This document shows, one piece after another, positions 1 through 8,547 of a stretch of DNA of 20,908 bases. The translations under genes were made by a program, and so were the position numbers. Under the pieces are notes generated by a model. That model worked only from the letters and a program-made list of their open reading frames with translations, searched no databases and was not told the origin of the DNA. The stretch's first letter is position 1. Every line of letters begins with the position of its first letter. The stretch spans positions 1 through 20,908 of the forward strand of contig DAHWFG010000218.1 of the NCBI GenBank assembly GCA_027325115.1. The letters run 5' to 3'. The stretch is from JAKBCQ01 sp021807585. Its GTDB lineage: Bacteria; Planctomycetota; Planctomycetia; Isosphaerales; Isosphaeraceae.

Positions 1-128
1 TCTTTGTGGATATTCTTGGACATATCGACGAGGATCGGATTCAAAAAGCCGTCGCCGAAACCCGCAAACGATGCGAAAAACTTGAAATCCTCGGCTCCTA
101 CCCGCGCGGCTCGTGCATCGATAATTAA
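1..128 (+). CDS. pheA: Prephenate dehydratase, C-terminal end (partial)
   Basis: Only the last 41 codons are present; the frame enters at base 3 and ends at TAA 126-128. The visible peptide begins FVDILGHIDEDRIQKAV and ends with LGSYPRG a few residues before the stop. In prephenate dehydratases (alone or fused to chorismate mutase) the C-terminal ACT domain typically contains 'F-x-D-x-x-G-H-x-x-D' and finishes with 'L-G-S-Y-P', so the match is specific for such a short fragment. The enzyme converts prephenate to phenylpyruvate in phenylalanine synthesis in the cytoplasm; the ACT domain is the phenylalanine feedback site. The catalytic domain lies outside the window, so I cannot tell a monofunctional enzyme from a chorismate mutase fusion. 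It converges on dat with 82 bases between stop codons and no clear terminator. Confidence 0.85.
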   Translation, partial: FVDILGHIDEDRIQKAVAETRKRCEKLEILGSYPRGSCIDN

Positions 129-210
129 GAATCAAACAACCCCTAACACAGCAGTATGTAAGATTTGTTTGAATGCCTTAAAATTGACGTCTCGTTCGAT
201 GAATCGATTC

Positions 211-1056
211 TCAGCGAGCGAGGCGTTGATAAGCCGCCTGTAACCTGCGAGTCGTGGGCCCGGGCTTGCCGTCGCCGACCTTGTCAGAGTCGATCGCCAC
301 GACGGGGAGGATTTCGATCGAAGTCCCCGCGAGCAGGATCTCGTCGGAGTCTTTGAGTTCGTCGAGCGAGATGCGGCGCTCGACGAAAGGGATCCGTTCC
401 TCACGCGCCAATTCGACGACGAACCGACGCGTGGTGCCGGGAAGGATCTCAAAACCCTCGGCGGTCGCCTGCAACTCGTCGTCGCGCACCCACAAAAGCG
501 AACTGTGCGTCGCCTCGGTAATATATCCTTCGTCGTCATATAAGATTGCTTCAAAACAATCGGCGCGTTTCGCCTCTTCGCACGCCAGGACGTTCGCAAG
601 GAGATTCGTCGATTTGATGTCGCGTCGCTTCCAACGAAGATCGGCCGCCGCAATCACGCCGACGCCGGTTTCACGCAGCATCGCGTTTGTTGAATCGTCA
701 TATGGCCAAGCGACGATCAACTCGGTGGGCTCGACGGGGGGATTCGGAAAAGCGTGACGACGCGGCGCAACTCCTCGTGTGATGTGGATATAAACAATCG
801 CATCGGCGGCGCCGACCGCGGCGACGGTCCGATCCATTCGTTCGTAAAGTCGTTCCAGATCGCAACCGACGATCTCGATCTCGCGCAAACTCCGCGACAG
901 CCGCGATCGGTGCTCGTCGAACAGACGATACCGACCTTCGCGGTAGAGGATCACCTCGTAGACTGCGTCGCCGAAAAGAAACCCGCGATCCCAGACCGAG
1001 ATCTTGGCGTCTTCGATCGACGTCAACTCTCCGTTTAAGCACGCGATCGTCGCCAT
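211..1056 (-). CDS. dat: D-amino-acid aminotransferase (class IV PLP aminotransferase)
   Basis: This predicted 281-residue cytoplasmic enzyme transfers amino groups between D-amino acids and 2-oxo acids, typically D-Ala plus 2-oxoglutarate giving D-Glu for peptidoglycan. It has the fold-type IV layout: N-terminal NGEL and DRGFLFGDAVYE (residues 8-34), the substrate-carboxylate signature TRGVAPRRHAFP (93-104) that is typical of D-AAT rather than IlvE or PabC, the catalytic lysine in DIKSTNLLANV (Lys148), and the cofactor-binding Glu in GYITEA (Glu181). Length equals the family norm. A GTG six codons upstream (1074) keeps the frame open, but GGAGA sits about 8 bases before the ATG at 1056, so I chose the ATG. 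A 207-base gap separates it from the giant gene upstream on the same strand, so it may have its own promoter. A 4-amino-4-deoxychorismate lyase or branched-chain role is less likely given the RxH motif. Confidence 0.85.
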   Translation of the reverse strand: MATIACLNGELTSIEDAKISVWDRGFLFGDAVYEVILYREGRYRLFDEHRSRLSRSLREIEIVGCDLERLYERMDRTVAAVGAADAIVYIHITRGVAPRRHAFPNPPVEPTELIVAWPYDDSTNAMLRETGVGVIAAADLRWKRRDIKSTNLLANVLACEEAKRADCFEAILYDDEGYITEATHSSLLWVRDDELQATAEGFEILPGTTRRFVVELAREERIPFVERRISLDELKDSDEILLAGTSIEILPVVAIDSDKVGDGKPGPTTRRLQAAYQRLAR

Positions 1057-1263
1057 CAAACCGTCTCCAATCACCCCGCGAATTCGCGGCGATCACCCTG
1101 GACCGATCGCATCGCCAATCTGGATTGCGAAGCTCGATCTCAGCCGATCGGCGGCGGAATTGATCGTAACCGATCGGTCGACCTTGAGCAAAATGTTCAT
1201 TCCATGCGTTTCGGCGCGGCAATTCGTTTGTTGATAATTTCAAAAAAGCATATAACAATTAAC

Positions 1264-4200
1264 TCATTCTTTGAACAATCGTCCCAAGCCGACCGCGGCC
1301 ACCGTGGCGAGGAGAGTCGTCGTGCTCGTCGTAGCCATCGCCGGCGCCGCGAGGATCGCCGAGAACGTCAGGGCGTTGGCGAATCGAGCGGGGATCAATC
1401 GCGATGCGGCTCGAACGACGACGAACGCGATCAAGGCGATCGTTAACAGCGAGGCGACGATGAACTTCAAGACCGCGGAGGGGAGAACGCGAACACGAGG
1501 CGGGACGAAACGGACGACGATCGGTTGATTCGAAGCGCCCGAACGAGTCTCGCCTTGAAAGCACCGCGGCGGTCCGGTCAAACGAAGGATTGGGATCGAA
1601 AACATCGGCGATTCTTCGCTGAATGCTCCCGCTTCCTCGTCGGTCGACGCGCGCGTCTTCGACGCAGCGGGTGATAATGTTGAGATATCAATTCCTTTTG
1701 CGGATAATTCCTCGGCCACTGTCCGTCGCGCGTCTTGGGGCCGATTCACGTCTCGGCTCGCCGATCCGGTCGCGAGCGACGATCGAACCGCGGACCGCAT
1801 TTCGAGGTCGAGATCGGCGAGCGCCCCGGCGATCTCGGATCGCTCGCGAAGCGACCCTGGGTCCATCCGAGCGATTCTCCCGATCAATCTTCGCGCGGTC
1901 CCTTCCACACGAGACGTTGCGAGCGTGCCCGCCGAGATCGCTTCATACGACGGCGAGACGACACTGATCGACACGGTATCGGGAGCGTGCAATTCAATAA
2001 TAGTAGGAACACGTGATTGATCGAGCGTCGGAAGCGGAAATGATGTCGTCGAATGGAGCGGAATCGTTCCGGTCCAAACGATCCGAACCTCGCGGGCGCC
2101 GGGTTCGACGAGGGGGATGAAAACGCGCCCCGATGCGTCCTTCGCCGCAGCGCCCCGCGTCTGATCGACCGAAGCCCAAACGATTTGGCATTGCGGAGGG
2201 GGATCAAGCGCAAGGAAGCCCGCGGGGCCCGGGTTGAGGTCGAATCGCGCCGATCCGGTGATCGATCCGTCGGCGGTGACGACGCCGACAATATCGGCGA
2301 ATTCCACACGTGCGCGATCGTCGTCGGTCGCTCGGCTGTGCGCGATCTCGTCCGGAGGAACCTTGATCGAGAGGCTCCAATCGTCGCGTGTGGCCTCATA
2401 AGCCGTGACGGTCGTTGATTCGGGAAGATATTCGGGTTTGTCGTTCTCAGGAAAACGGCCGGCGTCGATCGGAGCAAGGCCGATCGCCTTGTCGTTCGTG
2501 ATCTTCAGCCCCGAAAGGTCGGCGATCGCGACGATCGTCTCGGCGACTCCTCGGCCGAGCGGTATCAACTTGGGGACGGTCGTCGTTTCACCCGGTCGAA
2601 ACGGGCGATCAGCCGATATAAATATGTCTTGTTCTCCCTCGACGGGACGCTCGGGACGGATCGTCCAGATCGTCGAATCGGCTTGATTTTCGGCGACAAG
2701 CGTGTGAGCGCACCCGGATAATTGGACCGTCGCCGATTTGGCCCAGTCACGCGGAAGGCGGAACCGAAGCGTTTCGATAGCCCCGGCCGAAACCTGATAC
2801 CGCGCTCGCGTCTTCCACCGAACCGAATCGGGATGTATCGACAAAAAACTGAAGATCTGAACGCGCGATATTGGTTCGATCCGGCGGCGAATCACGCCGA
2901 GTTCGCGGGGATCGTCGATGCGATAAACCGAGCGGTAAAGCCGCGGATTCGGCGCGGGGTCGGCGATCTCGGGGGGGCTCGGATCGAGCTTGAACGGGAC
3001 GGGGGATTCGATCGTCAACACCCCCGGCAGGTCGCGCGCGCCGATCCAAATCGGCCGAAAGACCCGAGTTTCCACGGGTATTGATTCGCCGGCGAGGGGG
3101 TCCACATCGTCCGAAAGCCGGCCGATCAGCGTCGTTTCTTGCCGCGGCGCAATCGACCCGTCGAAGCGGAGTTGCAGGCGATCGGCCGACTCCCTCGACC
3201 AATCCACAAGTTCCCGCGCTTGAACTCGTTCGATATGAAAGAGAGGATCGATCATAATCTCGGCGTCGAACGAACGCCCGCCGTCGTTTTCGACGATCGT
3301 CTTCGCCTCGACATCGACTCGTCCCGCGCCGAGTCGAAGCGTGACGTCGGTGCGCGTCGCGCGGCCCGGCGGGATCGGTCCCGCGGCGATCTCGGGAGTC
3401 GGCGCCGAATCGAATCGACTCGAGCCCGCGAGCGTCAGATCATCGGGGAGAACGCCCCATTGATTAACGAACGCCTCATCGTGGATCGGTTCGGTTCCGG
3501 CGATCGGTTCCAGCCGCCCCGTCCAATCGCCGGGTCTGCGGAACGCGATCACTCCCGTGAATCGCGCGATGTCGACCGGCTCGACGAGCGGGGCGCGACG
3601 CATCCTCGGCGGACGCGACGCGTCGGCGGCCGTCGAATCGACCGAACGCCACAAATCGAGTTCGATCGTTAACGGTGTCGCGTGATCACTCGTAGGTTCA
3701 ACTCGAGCGATCCACTCGGGGGCCGGCGCCGATCCCCCTCGCGCCGAGTCGATCAGTCCGGGTACGACCGCCGATCGGACGATGAACCCGGGTTCTAGTC
3801 GAACCCTCACGATCGAAAGCTCCGCGGCGTCGCGATACGTCAGTCGAGCCCGAATCCGATCTCCAGCGGGCTCGGCGTCCCAACGACTCAACCCATCCAC
3901 ACCTCGATCATGCTTCTGGACTCGGCGTGTCTTCTCGCCGCCGACGACTTCCCATTTCGTTTCGACGACGCTCAGCGGGCCGAGATCGCCTTGAATTCCC
4001 GGAGGATCGCCGGGGACAGGGTCGATCGCTCCCGTCGCCGCGGGAGGCTTAATCAATCGCCAATGCGAATCTTCAGCGATCACGAAGCGCGATTGAGGAA
4101 TCGGATTGATCGGAGTTCGGATTGAGACGCCTCGATCGCGAGGATCGGTTGGACGCTCGGCGTCGACGGTTCGCGTCAGTTCCAGCTCGTGCCGACCCAG

Positions 4201-7200
4201 GCCCCTCACGACGACGCGACCCGTCGTCCCCCCCGCGTCGATTTGAATCGGCTCGGGACGACCGTCGACCCGCGCCGAAAGTTCGCGCGCCGTCCCGATC
4301 GGAAAAGGCCACGCACTCCCCTCCGAGGTTTCGCTCCATAACTCAATCCTCGAGATAACCGTGCACGCAAGATCGTCGGATCGGCCCCCCGACCCCGAGC
4401 GACGAATCTCGTGATCGGCCGAAGTCGCGACGAGCGGGTCCGGCAAAGGCTCGATCGGCGCAACCGACAGCGACCGAAGACGCTCATAATCTTTTAATGA
4501 TATAATTACGCGATCAGGTGCGTGCGCGGGATCGGGTTCTCCCTGATACGGTTCGACGACGAGGACCGGCGGTTCAGGGGGGCGTCGGGGCGACGCCTCG
4601 TCGGTTCGCGCGCGGGGCGAGGGAGCGAACAAGATCGATGCGATCGCGAGGATCAAACCGAACCGTTGCGATCCGATCGACGACCGTCGTGATCGCGACT
4701 CGCCGCGCTGCTTTATCACCCGTGCATTCGTGATCTTGCGCGATCGCACGCCGAAGGTCGATCCCAGGCGATATCCCGCCGCGGCGATCGCCCCCGCGAT
4801 GATTCCCCGAGCACCGATTTGTGCAACCGTGGAATTGATGAACCCAAGCCAAAACGCGATCAGAACCAGAATCGTCGCGCCACACGCGAAGGTCGCGGAA
4901 GAAACGTTACGACCGAAGATCGAAAACGCGACCACAGCAAGCGCGATCGAAACGACGATCGCCGTCGCGCGCGTTTCGTCGACGACCTTCAAGCGAATTC
5001 CGGTCCAAACAGGAGCGCCGATTCCAGGGATCGAATGATTAGATATTGTGTAAACTTTAGATTCGCTTACATCGTTCGCGGTGCTCGCGTCGTCGTGCGA
5101 AGCGAGTTCTCGTCCCGAGGCGGCGGGGGTCGGTTCGATGAACCAGCGAGCCAGGCTCTGATAGCGATCGAGCGAATCTCCCCCCCAGCCGACCGCGTCG
5201 ACGACGCGACGACGCCCTCCCGCGAGGTCGATCTCGTGAGCGGATCGTTTCGACGTGACGAGGATCGCTCCCGGAATTGGAATCGCCTTCATCCTTGACG
5301 CGGCGAGAATCGCATTCGCCGCTCCCTTCGCCCCTCCCTCGACGACCGATCGAGGATAACCGCTCGGCGGCGAGATCGGCGAGCGCGGCCCAAAACCGAG
5401 GTCGGCGAGCGCCTCGCGATCGACGACGATCGGCGCCGATCCTTCATCCCATTTCTTAAGCATATCTCCCAATAAAACACGGCTCGAAGCGTTGAAAAGC
5501 GCGGTCGTGAGCCGATCGATCTCGCTCGTATCGGATAAGTTCGATTTCTCGTCGCGCCCCGTCGCTCCGGCGAACCCCCCCCGGACGGTTTCGAGCGGTT
5601 CTCGGGATCGTTCGATCGCGATCGAATCGCCGACCGCTTCGATCCGTTTATTCCTAGACGTGATCACGCGTGTTGTCGTTGATATTACAGGATACGAAGA
5701 TCGAGGAACGTCGATTGTTTCAAGCGATTCCACGGCGAATAACGGGCGGTTCGCCGCTGACGACGCGGCGCGATAATCGATCGTCAGTTCACGGCGGTTT
5801 CGGTTGAGCGCCGATCGGCCGAGATTGAAGAAAAATCCACGCCCCGAAACGAGAGGAACAATCGGCGCTCCGTCGAGAGTCGCCGCGGTCGGAGTCGATC
5901 CCTCGGGAAGCTCGACGCGAAGCGGCGCGGCGTCGGCTTCGAGCACGCTCAATGTTAGTCGCCGCGACGGCGAATCGATCGGGCTCGTCCAGGTCGTCGA
6001 CTCGGCGCGATCAATTAATCCTGATGTGAGAATTTCTTGTAGCGACTCGGTTTTAATTTCAAGCCGCGGAATACGGCGATCTTGTTCGAAGGCGAACGCG
6101 CGACGGCGGCGCCTCGGCGGCGCCGCGTCGAGAAGCGACGCGAACTCGCGGGCGCCGATCGCGAACGATTCGATCAACCGATCGGCCGATCCCCACGCGA
6201 GTTCGGGATCGAGCCTCGTCAAACCGTCTCCTCGCGCCGAAGCTCGAATCGAACCATCAATCTCAATAAGAACAAGCCCCGATACGTTGAAACGTTCGAT
6301 CGGCGTCACGACGGGAATCGCTTCACGCGATGCGCGCGGACGTTCCAGAACGGCGTGCAGCCGCGTCGGGTCGCCGGGCGCGGTGAGAGGAAGATCGATC
6401 TCCCATGTCGAACCTTGCCGCGGGGTTCCCGAAACGTCGCGACTCCCCGCTTCGACAAGCCTCGCCTCGATCGGCGCCGCGCCGTTCTCGCCGACCAATC
6501 GCCACGCCAGCCGCCCCTCCTTCGCCCCGACGTCGATCCAATAAGTAAATGGACGTAAAGAATGTATTTGCGACTGAATCGTTATATGATAATCGATTCG
6601 TTCACGCTCGGAATCGATCGCGGCGACGACGAGCGATCGAACCGACGGTTCGGGGTCGATCCGAATGCGATCGACCCGAGCCTCGGCGTCGGTCGATGTC
6701 CACCGCCAGGCGAACGTTCGTCCCGGTTCCACACGAACGTCGACCCCCGCCTCGGCGGGATCAATGCGACAAACGCCGCGCGCCCGAATCGGCCTAAGAG
6801 CGAGATCGGCGGCGACTTCGGCCGACCAAACTTCATCGCTCAACCGAACCCCTTCGGGTTTGACTCGCGGCAACGCGATCGGTCCCGATATCCCCGCCGA
6901 GGGAGAAATCGCGGTCAGCGAAAGCGCCAGATCGCCTCGTTCGTCCACCGTCGGCGGCGTGGGAAACCGAACCCGCGTCGATCCATCCCCCGCCGAATCG
7001 GATTGCCAGATCAATGCATCGTTATTTCCCGATTTAGTGATCCGATCGACGATCCACGATCGAGGAAGATCGACGACCGGAATCAACACGCTTCGATTAT
7101 TCACATGCCAGTTCATTTCAACTTTAATACGAGGAGGTCGCGAATCGAATGCGACGACTCCCCGAACCGACGCGACGATGTCGGGTTGGATCGGCTCGAT

Positions 7201-8547
7201 CTTGAGGTCGGCGACCGACCGCGGACCGTCGGCCTCGAATACGATCCTCACGCCGGTCGACGGGAATCCGATCGCGTCTTCGGGTCGAACCGGAACGCGA
7301 TGCCCCGATCGTTCGCGATAATCGACGAGTGATAATCCGGGAGCGAGCCGAACGATCGTCTTGCCGTTCGTCCATTCGGCGTCATTAAGCCGCGCCGCGG
7401 GAACGCTCCAGAAGCCTTCGGAAGGACGGTGCGCAACGGCGCGCACCGAGATCGCGGTCGGCCCCGCGACTTCGTCTGAAATCCGGATTCTGAGCCTCGT
7501 TCCGCCGTCGGCGCGCGTCGATTCGACTTGAAACGCTACCAGCGAAGGCCCCGAGACGTCGACGAGGTCAAGCCCCGGATCGAGATCGAGATGAAACACC
7601 TCGCCGCCGTCGGCGCCTGGATCAATCGTCCAGTCGGCGACCCACCGCGCCGACGACTCATCGACATCGATGCGAGTCCGCCCCCCCACCCAGATTTTGG
7701 GCTTCGAGCCCCCGCCCGCGGCGGCCGCCGCATCGCGAAAACGCAGCGCGATCGAGCCGCCGGGACCGTCGAACCGCCATGTTTTTCGACCCCGACTCGC
7801 TCCGATCGCCGCGGCGAGCGAGCCCGCGACCGATTCCGGCCCCCGACGCATTCCCTCGGGCCCCTCGGGTTCGATTCCGTCGGGAACATCAAGAATAATA
7901 CTAGATAGATCCGCTTGGGGAAGGTCGAGCCGGAACGACCTCCCTCCCGTCCCCTCGCGCGCTCGTAAACGCCACGCGAGCTCGACCCGGTGCGTTCCCG
8001 CGCGATCGATCCAAAGCCGAACCGCGCCGTTCGGACTCGTACGAACCCGAGGAGGGGATTCGTCCCGGCGATCGCGCGTCGCGACGATCGCGGCGTTCCA
8101 AGGAACCAGCGGGATGAAGTCCGGAGTCGTCGATTCGTGTTCAATCGTCAGTTCGGATTCTCCTGTGAGAACTCCATTATCCAGCCGCGCTCGATGACGA
8201 GCCCGGATCAGCCGCGGAGCGCCGCCGCCACGACGTTCGGCGAGCCCGCGCCGCGCCGACCGCAAAAGTTCGTCAAAATCCTCCCGCGCCATCCCCCGCG
8301 TCTCGACTCCAAGACGAAAAAAATCCCCCACGCGGTCGATCGGCGCGCGCACGCGAATCGCCTCGGGCTCGGTCGATTCCCCCCCGGCGATCGCGCCGCG
8401 AGTGAACCATACAAACAAGCAAGCAAAAATTACTAAGTAATGCCAATACATTATGTATGCACAATACGCAAGGTCGGAGCGCGAGCCCGACTTCGCGGCG
8501 CGACGGGCCGAAATGGAATCCGATTTCCCGACGAGAAGGTCGTTCAC
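1264..8547 (-). CDS. Giant exported membrane-anchored protein, two tandem units in one frame (2427 aa)
   Basis: Function unrecognised. What can be seen is a long protein built of two units. Unit 1 starts with a charged 32-residue lead and a hydrophobic segment (about 34-49), has a D-F-D-E-L-L element (90-95), a long beta-type region without cysteine pairs or known catalytic motifs, and ends in three membrane segments (about 1194-1211, 1217-1237, 1240-1262). A basic linker then leads to a second signal-peptide-like stretch (FGLILAIASILFA, 1296-1308, then A-R-T), a K-D-Y-E-R-L element (1352-1357), another roughly 1000-residue beta-rich region, and C-terminal membrane segments (about 2358-2378, 2386-2404, 2407-2421). 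The GTG start overlaps the TGA of the preceding gene in GTGA, with GGAGAGG just upstream, so translation is probably coupled. Proteins of this style are common uncharacterised genes in planctomycetes. A candidate internal GTG (4719) could start unit 2 alone, but no good ribosome-binding site precedes it. Confidence 0.85.
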   Translation of the reverse strand: MNDLLVGKSDSISARRAAKSGSRSDLAYCAYIMYWHYLVIFACLFVWFTRGAIAGGESTEPEAIRVRAPIDRVGDFFRLGVETRGMAREDFDELLRSARRGLAERRGGGAPRLIRARHRARLDNGVLTGESELTIEHESTTPDFIPLVPWNAAIVATRDRRDESPPRVRTSPNGAVRLWIDRAGTHRVELAWRLRAREGTGGRSFRLDLPQADLSSIILDVPDGIEPEGPEGMRRGPESVAGSLAAAIGASRGRKTWRFDGPGGSIALRFRDAAAAAGGGSKPKIWVGGRTRIDVDESSARWVADWTIDPGADGGEVFHLDLDPGLDLVDVSGPSLVAFQVESTRADGGTRLRIRISDEVAGPTAISVRAVAHRPSEGFWSVPAARLNDAEWTNGKTIVRLAPGLSLVDYRERSGHRVPVRPEDAIGFPSTGVRIVFEADGPRSVADLKIEPIQPDIVASVRGVVAFDSRPPRIKVEMNWHVNNRSVLIPVVDLPRSWIVDRITKSGNNDALIWQSDSAGDGSTRVRFPTPPTVDERGDLALSLTAISPSAGISGPIALPRVKPEGVRLSDEVWSAEVAADLALRPIRARGVCRIDPAEAGVDVRVEPGRTFAWRWTSTDAEARVDRIRIDPEPSVRSLVVAAIDSERERIDYHITIQSQIHSLRPFTYWIDVGAKEGRLAWRLVGENGAAPIEARLVEAGSRDVSGTPRQGSTWEIDLPLTAPGDPTRLHAVLERPRASREAIPVVTPIERFNVSGLVLIEIDGSIRASARGDGLTRLDPELAWGSADRLIESFAIGAREFASLLDAAPPRRRRRAFAFEQDRRIPRLEIKTESLQEILTSGLIDRAESTTWTSPIDSPSRRLTLSVLEADAAPLRVELPEGSTPTAATLDGAPIVPLVSGRGFFFNLGRSALNRNRRELTIDYRAASSAANRPLFAVESLETIDVPRSSYPVISTTTRVITSRNKRIEAVGDSIAIERSREPLETVRGGFAGATGRDEKSNLSDTSEIDRLTTALFNASSRVLLGDMLKKWDEGSAPIVVDREALADLGFGPRSPISPPSGYPRSVVEGGAKGAANAILAASRMKAIPIPGAILVTSKRSAHEIDLAGGRRRVVDAVGWGGDSLDRYQSLARWFIEPTPAASGRELASHDDASTANDVSESKVYTISNHSIPGIGAPVWTGIRLKVVDETRATAIVVSIALAVVAFSIFGRNVSSATFACGATILVLIAFWLGFINSTVAQIGARGIIAGAIAAAGYRLGSTFGVRSRKITNARVIKQRGESRSRRSSIGSQRFGLILAIASILFAPSPRARTDEASPRRPPEPPVLVVEPYQGEPDPAHAPDRVIISLKDYERLRSLSVAPIEPLPDPLVATSADHEIRRSGSGGRSDDLACTVISRIELWSETSEGSAWPFPIGTARELSARVDGRPEPIQIDAGGTTGRVVVRGLGRHELELTRTVDAERPTDPRDRGVSIRTPINPIPQSRFVIAEDSHWRLIKPPAATGAIDPVPGDPPGIQGDLGPLSVVETKWEVVGGEKTRRVQKHDRGVDGLSRWDAEPAGDRIRARLTYRDAAELSIVRVRLEPGFIVRSAVVPGLIDSARGGSAPAPEWIARVEPTSDHATPLTIELDLWRSVDSTAADASRPPRMRRAPLVEPVDIARFTGVIAFRRPGDWTGRLEPIAGTEPIHDEAFVNQWGVLPDDLTLAGSSRFDSAPTPEIAAGPIPPGRATRTDVTLRLGAGRVDVEAKTIVENDGGRSFDAEIMIDPLFHIERVQARELVDWSRESADRLQLRFDGSIAPRQETTLIGRLSDDVDPLAGESIPVETRVFRPIWIGARDLPGVLTIESPVPFKLDPSPPEIADPAPNPRLYRSVYRIDDPRELGVIRRRIEPISRVQIFSFLSIHPDSVRWKTRARYQVSAGAIETLRFRLPRDWAKSATVQLSGCAHTLVAENQADSTIWTIRPERPVEGEQDIFISADRPFRPGETTTVPKLIPLGRGVAETIVAIADLSGLKITNDKAIGLAPIDAGRFPENDKPEYLPESTTVTAYEATRDDWSLSIKVPPDEIAHSRATDDDRARVEFADIVGVVTADGSITGSARFDLNPGPAGFLALDPPPQCQIVWASVDQTRGAAAKDASGRVFIPLVEPGAREVRIVWTGTIPLHSTTSFPLPTLDQSRVPTIIELHAPDTVSISVVSPSYEAISAGTLATSRVEGTARRLIGRIARMDPGSLRERSEIAGALADLDLEMRSAVRSSLATGSASRDVNRPQDARRTVAEELSAKGIDISTLSPAASKTRASTDEEAGAFSEESPMFSIPILRLTGPPRCFQGETRSGASNQPIVVRFVPPRVRVLPSAVLKFIVASLLTIALIAFVVVRAASRLIPARFANALTFSAILAAPAMATTSTTTLLATVAAVGLGRLFKE

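Noticed and set aside
4..243. Plus-strand frame of 79 codons at the left edge
   Set aside because: A different frame over the same bases gives the recognisable prephenate dehydratase C-terminus, and this frame runs into the 3' end of dat.
1163..1191. Possible minus-strand promoter for dat (TTGCTC, 17 bases, TACGAT)
   Set aside because: Only 3/6 and 4/6 matches to the standard boxes; planctomycete promoter consensus is uncertain and similar matches occur by chance.
698..1258. Long minus-strand frame partly covering the dat gene and its upstream gap
   Set aside because: It is very Arg-rich and lies mostly out of frame over dat, which has all family motifs. Such frames are common here because CGATCG-rich DNA has few stops in several frames.
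7536..8144. Long antisense frame of 202 codons inside the giant gene
   Set aside because: It is the complement of a continuous 7.3-kb frame with signal peptide and membrane segments, and its product is Arg/Gly/Ser-rich noise.
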